Origin: an uncultured Clostridia bacterium
GTDB lineage: Bacteria; Bacillota; Clostridia; Christensenellales; Aristaeellaceae
Reading direction: 5' to 3'
DNA length: 52,753 bases
Assembly: GCA_946407745.1 (NCBI GenBank)
Contig: CAMJPQ010000018.1
Coordinates: 1-52,753, forward strand
Under the pieces are notes generated by a model. It was given only the letters and a program-made list of their open reading frames with translations, did not search any database and was not told where the DNA came from. Below, one piece after another: positions 38,906 through 47,057 of this stretch. Each line of letters opens with the position of its first letter. Position 1 is the stretch's first letter. Both the position numbers and the translations under genes were made by a program.

Positions 38906-39731
38906 ACAGATTTTGCAGGACATTCTCACGGCGGCCACCTACAAACGCCTTGACCTCGACATCATCCAGCCGGCCCCATATAATCCGCGGGCGGACCTCA
39001 CGCCAGATGACCCGGACTACCAGCGCATAAAACAGAGCATCATAGATCACGGCCTCCTGCAGCCCATCGTCTACAACGAGCAGACAGGAAACGCGGTCGG
39101 AGGGAACCAGAGGCTCAAGATTCTTCGGGAAATGGGGATCAAGGAAGCCACCATCTTTGCCAATATTTTTGAGGCGAAGAATATTGAACTGTTCGGCCTC
39201 AATCTGGCAGCCGGTCACGTCATGTTCGGAAGCGTATTCCTCGCGACCGACATCCTCAGCGAATATTACGGGAAAAAGGCCGCGAAGGCCGGGGTCTGGA
39301 TGGGACTCTGCGCGGACGTGGCCCTCATAGCATGCACGCAGCTATGCCGCCTCTACATCCCCTCGGCGGCTGATTCCGCAGATCCGGCCATACAGAGATT
39401 GTTCACGATGAGCCTGCGGATCACGGCGGCAAGCGCGGTCATGTTCTTTATATCCAACTGGTGTGATGTTCTTCTCTTTGCGAAAATCCGGGAACTCACC
39501 CACGGACGGTATTTGTGGCTCCGCAACAACGTGGCGACCATCCTCTGCAACTGCCTTGAAAACTTCCTGTTCTACTTCCTTGCTTTCTATCCTGATTTTG
39601 GGATGGGACAGATATTCAGCATGGGACTGGCGACCTGCCTGCTGGAAGTCATCATCGGCATTTGCGATACCCCGTTCCTCTATCTGGCGAAAAGATGCAG
39701 GCACGGGGATGAACTGGAGGCTGCAAGGTGA
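38889..39731 (+). CDS. ParB-N domain fused to VUT/YhhQ-type membrane transporter
   Basis: 280 residues from the GTG at 38889 (GAGGAG ends ten bases before); a GTG at 38880 is also in frame but has a spacing of one base. Residues 1-88 are a ParB-N domain (YNPRADL, GLLQPIVYNEQTGNAVGGNQRLKILREMG), cut off before its last strands. Residues 89-270 match the VUT family of queuosine-precursor transporters (YhhQ type): FLATDILSEYYGKKAAK, SNWCDVLLFAKIRELTHGRYLWLRNN and four to five membrane segments. The first membrane helix of the transporter looks shortened by the junction. No frameshift or stop lies at the join (about base 39153). Confidence 0.85.
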   Translation: MSQINEQILQDILTAATYKRLDLDIIQPAPYNPRADLTPDDPDYQRIKQSIIDHGLLQPIVYNEQTGNAVGGNQRLKILREMGIKEATIFANIFEAKNIELFGLNLAAGHVMFGSVFLATDILSEYYGKKAAKAGVWMGLCADVALIACTQLCRLYIPSAADSADPAIQRLFTMSLRITAASAVMFFISNWCDVLLFAKIRELTHGRYLWLRNNVATILCNCLENFLFYFLAFYPDFGMGQIFSMGLATCLLEVIIGICDTPFLYLAKRCRHGDELEAAR

Positions 39732-39946
39732 CATATGAGCTGTTCGGCATTCTTGGAACGGTGCTCATTCTGATTGGCTTTCTTTCTGACAGCGAAAAGA
39801 GGATCCGCATTTTTGATATGGCAGGCTCCGCCCTCTTTGTCCTATACGGAGTTTTGATCGGGGCGTACAGCAATATCCTGCTCAACGGGATACTCATCAT
39901 CGTCCATATTTTCAAGCTGCGGAAAATCGGGAAAAAGGCCGGATAA
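39728..39946 (+). CDS. YgjV-like small membrane protein
   Basis: 72 residues from a GTG at 39728. Three hydrophobic segments (GILGTVLILIGFLS, IFDMAGSALFVLYGVLIGA, ILLNGILIIVHIFKL) resemble the YgjV family of bacterial inner membrane proteins. GGAGG at 39717-39721 precedes it, and it overlaps the transporter stop by 4 bp, so the two membrane proteins form one cassette. Function unknown. Confidence 0.72.
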   Translation: MTYELFGILGTVLILIGFLSDSEKRIRIFDMAGSALFVLYGVLIGAYSNILLNGILIIVHIFKLRKIGKKAG

Positions 39947-39984
39947 TCAGATTTTGCGGAGCGATCAGAAAACGAGGTGATTCA

Positions 39985-40782
39985 ATGCCGCAACAGACCA
40001 CCGAAAAGCGGGAGACTGCGAAACGGTTATATCTGGACAGCGGCGGAAGAATCCTACTTAAAGACATCGCTTCACAGCTCGAAACCCCGCCGTCAACCGT
40101 TTCGTCATGGAAGCGGTCGGACAAGTGGGACAGCTACCTCAAACGCAAACCCCGCAAAAACGCCCATGTTCTGAAGGGCAACAAAAGGTCGGCAAAGCCT
40201 CACCCTTCACAGCTTGACAATAAAAACCCTTTGCGTCATGGCCGCTATGAAAAGCTCAAGTATGAAACCATGACCGACGAGGAAAAGAGCCTCATTGACG
40301 AGGTACGGGCCTCAACGGACCAAATCAGGATGCAGGTGGATCTCATTGCAGAACTGGAAGTCCGGGAACGCCGCATGTACGCTCGCATTGAGGCTCTTCG
40401 CCTTGTCGCAGAAAAGGACCCGGAGCGCCTTGTCACCAACTTTGCCACGCTGGAAACGGAAACGCCCACGGAAACCGGAAAGAAAAAGGGAAAGCCGGGA
40501 ACCATGCGGGTCAGCAAGGCGAAGCGTCACGCGACCGACCTTATTCAGGAAATCGAAAACGCCCTGACGGCAGTCCAGAAGCAGAAACAGCAGGCAATAC
40601 TCACCCTGCACAAACTCACGGAAGACAAGATCATCCGGGAACGGGAACAGCGCCGCCTTGAGCTGGAAGAAAGGCGGGTAGCCCTCTTGGAACGCCGCCT
40701 TGCCCTCTCTGACCCGGACATTGAAACGGATGCCATGAAGGAAGCAAAGCGGCTTTTGGAGGGGATAGAAAGTGCCTTTTAG
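39985..40782 (+). CDS. terS: Terminase small subunit
   Basis: 265 residues. N-terminal HTH (LYLDSGGRILLKDIASQLETPPSTVSSWKRSDKWDSYL, about 16-52), as in PBSX-type small terminases, then a long helical region with charged coiled-coil (about 185-235) for oligomerisation. It recognises the packaging site and partners the large subunit encoded next, overlapping by 11 bp. ATG 39985 after GAGGTGATTCA. Confidence 0.88.
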   Translation: MPQQTTEKRETAKRLYLDSGGRILLKDIASQLETPPSTVSSWKRSDKWDSYLKRKPRKNAHVLKGNKRSAKPHPSQLDNKNPLRHGRYEKLKYETMTDEEKSLIDEVRASTDQIRMQVDLIAELEVRERRMYARIEALRLVAEKDPERLVTNFATLETETPTETGKKKGKPGTMRVSKAKRHATDLIQEIENALTAVQKQKQQAILTLHKLTEDKIIREREQRRLELEERRVALLERRLALSDPDIETDAMKEAKRLLEGIESAF

Positions 40783-41989
40783 TCCAAAGCAGCAAGAGTA
40801 CTTCAACAAGGCGGCCCACCGCTGGAACGTCAAAACAGGCGCTACGCGATCCGGCAAAACCTTCATGGACTATTTCGTCATCCCGAAAAGAATCCTCAAC
40901 ACACAGGGGCACGGGCTGATTGTCATCCTCGGTCATACGCAGCAGACCCTACAAAGGAACATCATAGACCCCATGCAGCGGATCTGGGGAACCTCTCTGG
41001 TCGGCAATGTTTCCAACCGCACCGGGGCGGCGACCATATTCGGGAAGAAATGCTATGTCCTCGGCGCGGACAACAAGGCCAGAATCAACCCCATTCGAGG
41101 CTCGTCTATTGAGTACTGCTACGGGGATGAGGTGGCCACGTGGGAAGAAGGGGTCTTCCAGATGCTCAAGTCCCGTCTGGACCGCCCCAACAGCACCTTT
41201 GACGGAACCTGCAACCCGGAAACCCCGATGCACTGGTTCAAGACCTTTCTGGACAGCGACGCGGACATTTATCAGCAATCCTATACCATCTATGACAATC
41301 CGTTCCTTGACCCGGAAATCGTCCGCAATCTGGAAAAGGAATATGCCGGGACGGTCTTTTTTCAGCGGTTCATTCTGGGAGAATGGACGCTGGCGGAGGG
41401 GCTGATCTACAAGCATTTCTCGGAAGAAAAGAACCTCTACGACAAACCGCTCTCCGATGAGATCCGAAGGCGCTCCATCCCCTATGTCGCCATTGACTAC
41501 GGATCCGCCAACCCGACAGCCTTTCTCTATATCCTCTATGATCCGCAGGACCGGGTCATCTACGTGGACAGGGAATACTATTACGACGGCCGGCACGAAG
41601 TAGTCCAGAAAACGGATGCGGACTATGCTCAGGACCTCTTGGCTTTTTCGCAGCCGGAACAAACCGTGGCGGTCATCATAGACCCCTCGGCGCTTTCTTT
41701 CCGCATTGCGGCCCGCAGGCTCGGCTATCGCGTCAAGGAAGCGGACAACGAAGTCCTCAACGGAATCCGGGATGTGTCCACCCTCATGTCCGTTGGAAAG
41801 CTCAAGGTCAATGCAGATTGCCAAAACCTGCTCAAGGAAATCCGCACCTATGCGTGGGACGAAAAGGCGGCGCAGCAGCTCGGCATTGACAAGCCTATCA
41901 AACAGAACGACCACGCTGTAGACGCATTGAGATATTTTGTCAATACCATCGTCAGAATGCGCCAAATGCTCACAGGGAGGAACGAATAA
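40772..41989 (+). CDS. terL: Terminase large subunit (PBSX type)
   Basis: 405 residues, GTG start at 40772. The packaging ATPase has Walker A GATRSGKT (23-30) and the Walker B region YCYGDE (115-120). The nuclease domain has D242 in VAIDYGSANPTAF, D304 in VIIDPSA and D384 in NDHAVDALRYF, the expected metal-binding set. It drives DNA into the prohead and cuts it. It is directly before portal, the usual order. Confidence 0.97.
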   Translation: MPFSPKQQEYFNKAAHRWNVKTGATRSGKTFMDYFVIPKRILNTQGHGLIVILGHTQQTLQRNIIDPMQRIWGTSLVGNVSNRTGAATIFGKKCYVLGADNKARINPIRGSSIEYCYGDEVATWEEGVFQMLKSRLDRPNSTFDGTCNPETPMHWFKTFLDSDADIYQQSYTIYDNPFLDPEIVRNLEKEYAGTVFFQRFILGEWTLAEGLIYKHFSEEKNLYDKPLSDEIRRRSIPYVAIDYGSANPTAFLYILYDPQDRVIYVDREYYYDGRHEVVQKTDADYAQDLLAFSQPEQTVAVIIDPSALSFRIAARRLGYRVKEADNEVLNGIRDVSTLMSVGKLKVNADCQNLLKEIRTYAWDEKAAQQLGIDKPIKQNDHAVDALRYFVNTIVRMRQMLTGRNE

Positions 41990-41991
41990 TC

Positions 41992-43476
41992 ATGTTCGCA
42001 AGAATTATAGCTTGGCTCAAGGGCATCATGGCGAGAATGCTCAATGCGGGAGACACAGCCTCATTGACCGCCGGGGTTCCCTTGGCCATCTCAAACGACA
42101 TGGCAAACGCCATACAACGCTGGCGGGAGGAATACGCGGGCCGGGCCTACTGGCTCAAGCACAACACGCAGTCGCTTTCACTCCCGGCCCTCATCTCGGC
42201 GGAAATGGCTACCCTTGTCACGCTGGAAGCGAAGATTACCATCAGCGGAAGCCCACGGGCAGACTGGCTCATGCAGCAGTTTCAGCCGGTCATTGAACGC
42301 CTCCACACAAATGTGGAATATGCCTGCGCCTTGGGCGGCCTCGTCATGAAACCGTACTTTGACGGGAATGGAATCTCCGTGGACTACATACAGGCGGATG
42401 ACTTTTACCCGGTCGCCTTCAACAGCAAAGGGGATATAACCTCGGCAATCTTTGTGGAGCGCAAGCGCATTGCTCAGACCATTTACAGTCGGGTCGAACA
42501 CCATACCATCACCACGGAAAAAGGGCAGGACGGCGCGGAACGGGTCAAGTATGTCATCACCAATCAATGCTACCGCGGGTACTCGGAAGATGACATCGGA
42601 ACGGAAGTGCCGCTCACAGAAGTCCCGGAATGGCGGGAGCTGCAGCCGGTGGTCAATGTGGAAAACGTACCCTTTCCCCTCTTCGCCTATTTCAAAATCC
42701 CCCTCGGTAACTTCATTGATCCAAAATCCCCGCTTGGTGTCTCGGTCTTTGCCAAAGCCGAAAACAACATCAAGGAAGCGGACAAGCAATACCAGCGCCT
42801 TTTGTGGGAATATGAGGGCGGCGAGCTGGCAATTGACGCCTCGTCTGATGCCTTTGAAACGGACAAAAACGGAATGGCCATTCTCCCGGTCGGGAAAGAA
42901 CGCCTGTTCCGGGTCAATGCCTTTGATGAAAAGGCCGGGGTCAAGGATCTGCTGTTCTCTACCTTTTCGCCAAAGCTCCGGGATGAATCATACCGGGACG
43001 GCCTCAATGCCATCCTGCAGCGCATAGAGGATCAGTGCGGCCTCGCAAGGGGAACCATTTCCCACCGGGCGGACGTGCAGACCCAGACGGCGACGGAAAT
43101 CAAAATGCTCCGCCAGAGAACCTATGCCACCGTTACCAGCATTCAGACGGCCCTTGAAAAGGCCCTGCACGCCCTGCTGGATGCCATGGACGCAACGGCT
43201 ACCCTCTACAACATTGTGCCGGCCGGGAAGGTCACTCTTTCCTGCGTCTGGGATGACAGCATCGTCACCGATGCCGATACCGAACGGGTCCGAGATATGC
43301 AGGAAATCCGGGACGGCATTATGAAGAAATGGGAATACAGGGTCAAGTGGTACGGAGAGGACGAGCAAACGGCTAAACAGATGACGGAAGCGGACCAGCC
43401 TGACGATGATACCATCATGGGCTTTGTCACTACAGCACAGCGAAACAACGGAGAAACAGGAGGACAGCAGCAATGA
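41992..43476 (+). CDS. Portal protein
   Basis: 494 residues, matching phage portal families of the SPP1/PBSX-like kind: N-terminal SNDMANAIQRWREEYAG, a middle with EGGELAIDAS and KERLFRVNAFDEKAG, and a helical C-terminus (QTATEIKMLRQRTYATVTSIQTALEKALHALLDAM). Twelve copies form the DNA channel. Four-bp overlap with the next gene. The end (DDTIMGFVTTAQRNNGETGG) is typical of portal ends. Confidence 0.93.
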   Translation: MFARIIAWLKGIMARMLNAGDTASLTAGVPLAISNDMANAIQRWREEYAGRAYWLKHNTQSLSLPALISAEMATLVTLEAKITISGSPRADWLMQQFQPVIERLHTNVEYACALGGLVMKPYFDGNGISVDYIQADDFYPVAFNSKGDITSAIFVERKRIAQTIYSRVEHHTITTEKGQDGAERVKYVITNQCYRGYSEDDIGTEVPLTEVPEWRELQPVVNVENVPFPLFAYFKIPLGNFIDPKSPLGVSVFAKAENNIKEADKQYQRLLWEYEGGELAIDASSDAFETDKNGMAILPVGKERLFRVNAFDEKAGVKDLLFSTFSPKLRDESYRDGLNAILQRIEDQCGLARGTISHRADVQTQTATEIKMLRQRTYATVTSIQTALEKALHALLDAMDATATLYNIVPAGKVTLSCVWDDSIVTDADTERVRDMQEIRDGIMKKWEYRVKWYGEDEQTAKQMTEADQPDDDTIMGFVTTAQRNNGETGGQQQ

Positions 43477-43760
43477 GAGGAAAGATCGGCAGCCTCACCG
43501 GCACCATGGCGGCCGGGGAAAACATCATCGAAACCATAGCGGAAAAAGAACGATCCGCAACGAAGAAGTACACCAATTCGGCAGGGTTCTCCATCCTCAA
43601 GATGGCGGTCAGCGCGGCCCCCGGAACCAAATTTGCCTTTAACGGGGCGGACATCATTCTCCCGGCATCGGGCGTATTCGAGGTTGATCTGGGGCTGACC
43701 GAAGTGGAAAGCCTCGTTTTTGAAAGCACAACCGAAGCCTGCATCGTCTATCTCTTTTAA
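43473..43760 (+). CDS. Small structural-module protein
   Basis: 95 residues (MRGKIGSLTGTMAAGENIIETIAEKERSATKKY...). The second half is beta-rich (FAFNGADIILPASGVFEVDLG). It lies between portal and minor capsid genes, where small head proteins of unknown function are usual. It overlaps the portal stop by 4 bp. Not recognised further. Confidence 0.68.
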   Translation: MRGKIGSLTGTMAAGENIIETIAEKERSATKKYTNSAGFSILKMAVSAAPGTKFAFNGADIILPASGVFEVDLGLTEVESLVFESTTEACIVYLF

Positions 43761-43772
43761 CAGGAGGCGGCC

Positions 43773-44000
43773 ATGAAAAAGCCTTACGAACCAGAAAGGC
43801 GGTTCTTTGGCGGCGGGCGCGGCTTTTTCGGCGGCTCCGGCAGCTTTTCCGCCAGACCTCCGCGGGAATCCATGTGGCAGTTCTTTAACCGCATCCTCTA
43901 CAACCGGGGAAGCATAGAACGGGATCCGCGGGATTCCCTCACCCTCTCGCAAAAGTTCAACCGCCTGTTCTTTAACCGGGGCGATGAAGGTGATCAATAA
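43773..44000 (+). CDS. Gly/Phe-rich small protein
   Basis: 75 residues. RRFFGGGRGFFGGSGSFSARPP is a low-complexity Gly/Phe/Arg region, followed by two similar short motifs FFNRILYNRG and FNRLFFNRG. CAGGAGGCGGCC precedes the start, and its stop overlaps the minor capsid start by 1 base. No family recognised; may be a disordered, membrane- or RNA-sticking protein packed with the head. Confidence 0.65.
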   Translation: MKKPYEPERRFFGGGRGFFGGSGSFSARPPRESMWQFFNRILYNRGSIERDPRDSLTLSQKFNRLFFNRGDEGDQ

Positions 44001-45922
44001 TGCTCACGGCAAATTACCTCATGAACGTAGCGGAACCAATGGTAGACCTCTGGGCGCAGGTGGAAGATGACATCATTGCGGACATCTCCCGCAGGCTGGC
44101 AAAGAACGCGGGCACCATGACGGAGACCGCCAAATGGCAGGCCCTCAAGGCCCGGGAAATGGGGATTCTTCAGACGGACATAGCCTCCACCGTCTCACGG
44201 ATAACAGGCCAGTCCCAGAAGGAAACCTACGGCCTCATTGTGCAGGCCTGTCAAAAGGCCCTTGCCTATGATGACGCGATCTACATGAAGCACGGGCTTT
44301 CCCCTATTCCGCTGGCCCAGTCGGCAGCCCTGCAGGATGTTATCATGGCGGGATGCCGAAAGACAAACGGCCTCATGAGAAACTTTACCAGAACCCTTGC
44401 GGACACGGCCTCCAAAGCCTTTGAAAACGCCATGGACCGGGCTTGGCTGCAGGTCAATACCGGAGCGTTCAGCTACACAGAAGCACTCAACCGGGCTATC
44501 CGGGACCTGTCAGCTCAGGGCATCCAGAAGATCGCTTACCCGTCCGGCCATGTGGACCGCATGGATGTAGCGGCCCGCCGAGCCTTAATTGCCGGCCTCA
44601 ATCAAACAACGGCGGAACTGCAGCTTGCCAGAATGGACGAACTGCAGACAGACCTTATCGAAGTATCCTCCCACGCGGGCGCCCGGCCTACTCATGCCAT
44701 CTGGCAGGGGCAGGTCTATCAAAAAACGGGGAGAGGCAAGTATGAGAACTTCTATGATGAAACTGGCTACGGAACCGGGGACGGCCTTTGCGGCTGGAAT
44801 TGCTATCATAGCTTTTTCCCTTATTTTGAGGGAATGTCTCATCAGGCATTTGAACGGGACCCGTCGGCGCGTCTGGGCAAATCCAACGATCAGATGTATG
44901 AGGAATCCCAGCGCCAGCGGGCCTTGGAACGCAGAATCAGGGACAGCCGAAGGGCATGCGCGGCCTCATCGGCGGCCCGTGACGCGGCCACTGATCCGCA
45001 GGCGAGAGCCGCCTTAGAAGCTCAGTTTGAAAAGGACGCGGCCCTGCTCAAGGAAAGGGAACAGGCCCTTGATGACTTCTGCGCCCAGACCGGGAGAACA
45101 AAGCTCGTTGACAGGGTTTATGTTCCCACGTACAATAGGAGTGTCAGCAGCAAGACCACTTGGGCGGCCAGAAGGGCGAACGCCAATAAACCCACAGCGC
45201 CGGGCAAGGCTCCGGCTGCAAAACCGCCCGCGCCTGCGCCTGCGCCGGCATCGTCGGCGGACGGCAAAACGGTGTTCTCGAAGCTCTCAGGCACCACACA
45301 GAGCCATGACGGCTACCGGGCGTCTCTGGCTAGCAAGTTTGATTCCGGTACTGACACGGCAAAGAAGGTCTTTCAGAAGTACATCCCGGCAGGCGGAAAC
45401 GTGGTCGATTCTTCCTTTACCGGGACAGCCCACATTGAACACGCGACCGGCAATGTCCTCATGAGCTACGACAAGGACGCGAAGAACGTCAGGGGAGCCG
45501 GGACAACCTTCTTCCATGAACACGGTCATTATGTCGATTTCAAAAGCGGCTGGGTTTCCGAAAAGCACCCGTCCTTTGTGAAAGCGCTCAAGAATGACTA
45601 CGAAGCGGCCCTCAAGGCAACCGGAAAGGCAACCCGCAGCGCACAGCAAAGGGCGCTCAAAAACGACCTTGTCTACACACGCGACACCATCCACAGTGTT
45701 TCTGACATCATGGAGGGTGCTTCTAACGGGGTAGTCAAAGGCAACTGGGGCCACGGGAAAAACTACTGGAAGGATCCGACCGCCTTGCCGCACGAAGCCT
45801 TTGCCCACATGTTTGAAGCATCGTTCAGCCCGGAAAAGACCAAACACATGCAGAAATACTTTCCCACTGCGTGGAAAGAATTCGGCAACATTCTGGAGGG
45901 GATTAAATGGTCGGAGCATTAG
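44000..45922 (+). CDS. Minor capsid protein with C-terminal HEXXH metalloprotease-like domain
   Basis: 640 residues. Residues 1-390 match the phage minor capsid protein 2 family (TGAFSYTEALNRAIRDLSAQGI, HAGARPTHAIWQGQVY, CGWNCYHSFFPYFEG). A Pro/Ala-rich linker (about 398-418) leads to a C-terminal domain (about 421-640) with HEHGH (506-510) and PHEAFAHMFEASF (597-609), which is a zincin zinc site with a possible third ligand in the second motif. In related phage proteins, C-terminal extensions on head proteins are often effectors injected with DNA or toxins. Whether this is a peptidase or a toxin is inference. Confidence 0.85.
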   Translation: MLTANYLMNVAEPMVDLWAQVEDDIIADISRRLAKNAGTMTETAKWQALKAREMGILQTDIASTVSRITGQSQKETYGLIVQACQKALAYDDAIYMKHGLSPIPLAQSAALQDVIMAGCRKTNGLMRNFTRTLADTASKAFENAMDRAWLQVNTGAFSYTEALNRAIRDLSAQGIQKIAYPSGHVDRMDVAARRALIAGLNQTTAELQLARMDELQTDLIEVSSHAGARPTHAIWQGQVYQKTGRGKYENFYDETGYGTGDGLCGWNCYHSFFPYFEGMSHQAFERDPSARLGKSNDQMYEESQRQRALERRIRDSRRACAASSAARDAATDPQARAALEAQFEKDAALLKEREQALDDFCAQTGRTKLVDRVYVPTYNRSVSSKTTWAARRANANKPTAPGKAPAAKPPAPAPAPASSADGKTVFSKLSGTTQSHDGYRASLASKFDSGTDTAKKVFQKYIPAGGNVVDSSFTGTAHIEHATGNVLMSYDKDAKNVRGAGTTFFHEHGHYVDFKSGWVSEKHPSFVKALKNDYEAALKATGKATRSAQQRALKNDLVYTRDTIHSVSDIMEGASNGVVKGNWGHGKNYWKDPTALPHEAFAHMFEASFSPEKTKHMQKYFPTAWKEFGNILEGIKWSEH

Positions 45923-46149
45923 CCCGCCAACGGTACTTGGAAGCCTTTGACGATCCTATCACTGTCAATGAGGCTGACGGGGAAACCGTGTTCGTAGAGG
46001 ATCCGGAAGGAAACGCCTACAACCTGTCCGGCCTCACAGACGAGGACGTTCTGGACAAGATAGAAAGGAGCCGCAAAGCGGGCCTCAATCTCTTCTTTAT
46101 CGAATGTCCTCCGTATAATCCGGGTTACAGCCCGGACGCAGACTATTAG
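45907..46149 (+). CDS. Small acidic protein after the capsid-HEXXH fusion
   Basis: 80 residues, very acidic, with a beta-rich first half (PITVNEADGETVFVEDPEGNAYNLSGLTDEDVLDKIER). It starts inside the end of the minor capsid gene, overlapping by 16 bp, right behind the metalloprotease-like domain. It could be an immunity or maturation partner. There is no family match I recognise. Confidence 0.68.
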   Translation: MVGALARQRYLEAFDDPITVNEADGETVFVEDPEGNAYNLSGLTDEDVLDKIERSRKAGLNLFFIECPPYNPGYSPDADY

Positions 46150-46192
46150 ACTATTTTAAGATTATTTTGAGACTATCTTAATACTGTCACTC
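46141..46192 (+). repeat. 11-bp tandem repeat after the small acidic gene
   Basis: GACTATTA, GACTATTTTAA, GATTATTTTGA, GACTATCTTAA, TACTGTCACTC follow in steps of 8, 11, 11 and 11 bases; the repeat starts on the stop codon of the gene. The step puts stop codons in all three forward frames. The 37737 repeat has the same period but a different sequence. Confidence 0.75.
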
Positions 46193-46199
46193 AGGCAAC

Positions 46200-46229
46200 A
46201 AGCCGCACTCCGAAAGGGGCGCGGCTTTT
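46200..46229. terminator. Terminator before the scaffold gene
   Basis: AAGCCGC at 46200-46206 pairs with GCGGCTT at 46221-46227, with CTCC/GGGG inside and GAAA at the tip, then TTTT. The scaffold gene follows after 100 bases, with no clear promoter, so readthrough may be controlled. Confidence 0.75.
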
Positions 46230-46330
46230 GTATACCCGTCTTTATATCCTTTTTCCGGCAGACGTAAAAGAACCGGCACGAATGCGGGGCCAACCGCGTC
46301 AACAAGGCGTAATCGAAAGGAGAGTATCGC

Positions 46331-47035
46331 ATGAAGCGCGAGGAATTGAAAGCTAAGGGTTTCACCGACGAACAGATTGAGTACATCATGGGCGAAAACG
46401 GCAAGGACATCAACGCCGCCAAAGCGGAGACCGCTTCCCTGCAGGAAAAGCTCAATCAGGCAAACACTCAGGCCAACACTCTGCAGCAGCAGATTGCGGA
46501 CCGGGACAAGGACATCCAGACCCTCAAGGATGCGGAAAAGGCCAATGAAGGAGTTACCCAGAAATTGACCGACCTGCAGGCCAAATATGACGCGGATACG
46601 AAGGCTCTGGAAAAGAAGCTGGAAGATCAGCGCATTGAAACGGCCATTGACAAGGCCTTCGCGGATGTTCCGTTTGCATCCAATCTGGCAAAGAAAGCCG
46701 CTATTGCGGATTTCAAGGCAAAGGGCTACAAGCTGGCGGAGAACGGCACCTTTACGGAAGCCGCCTCTTTCATCGAAGCCCTCAAAAAGGATGACCCGGC
46801 AGCCTTCAAACCCGTAGCCCCGGACGGGGACGGCAAGGACAAGGAAACGGGAGCCGCAGGGCAGGCCATCGGAAACGGCAATACGTGGGTAGGGGGCCAG
46901 CAGAACGGCGCTCAGCCCCGGTTTACCCAGCAGATGACCGGTCAGCAGGCGGGATCCATCCCTAACGGCCAGAACGGCACCGCTCCCATGGGCCTTGCCC
47001 TCAACTACGTCCGGAAGCCCCCTGAAACCAAATAA
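46331..47035 (+). CDS. Capsid scaffold protein (GP20 type)
   Basis: 234 residues. N-terminal MKREELKAKGFTDEQIEYIMGENGKDI and a long coiled coil (about 30-100) with LQEKLNQANTQANTLQQQI match phage minor structural GP20 scaffolds. The C-terminus is Gln/Gly/Asn-rich and low complexity. It sits before the major capsid gene as usual, so it guides prohead assembly. Confidence 0.88.
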   Translation: MKREELKAKGFTDEQIEYIMGENGKDINAAKAETASLQEKLNQANTQANTLQQQIADRDKDIQTLKDAEKANEGVTQKLTDLQAKYDADTKALEKKLEDQRIETAIDKAFADVPFASNLAKKAAIADFKAKGYKLAENGTFTEAASFIEALKKDDPAAFKPVAPDGDGKDKETGAAGQAIGNGNTWVGGQQNGAQPRFTQQMTGQQAGSIPNGQNGTAPMGLALNYVRKPPETK

Positions 47036-47057
47036 CACGAAAAGGAGCTGAAAGACC

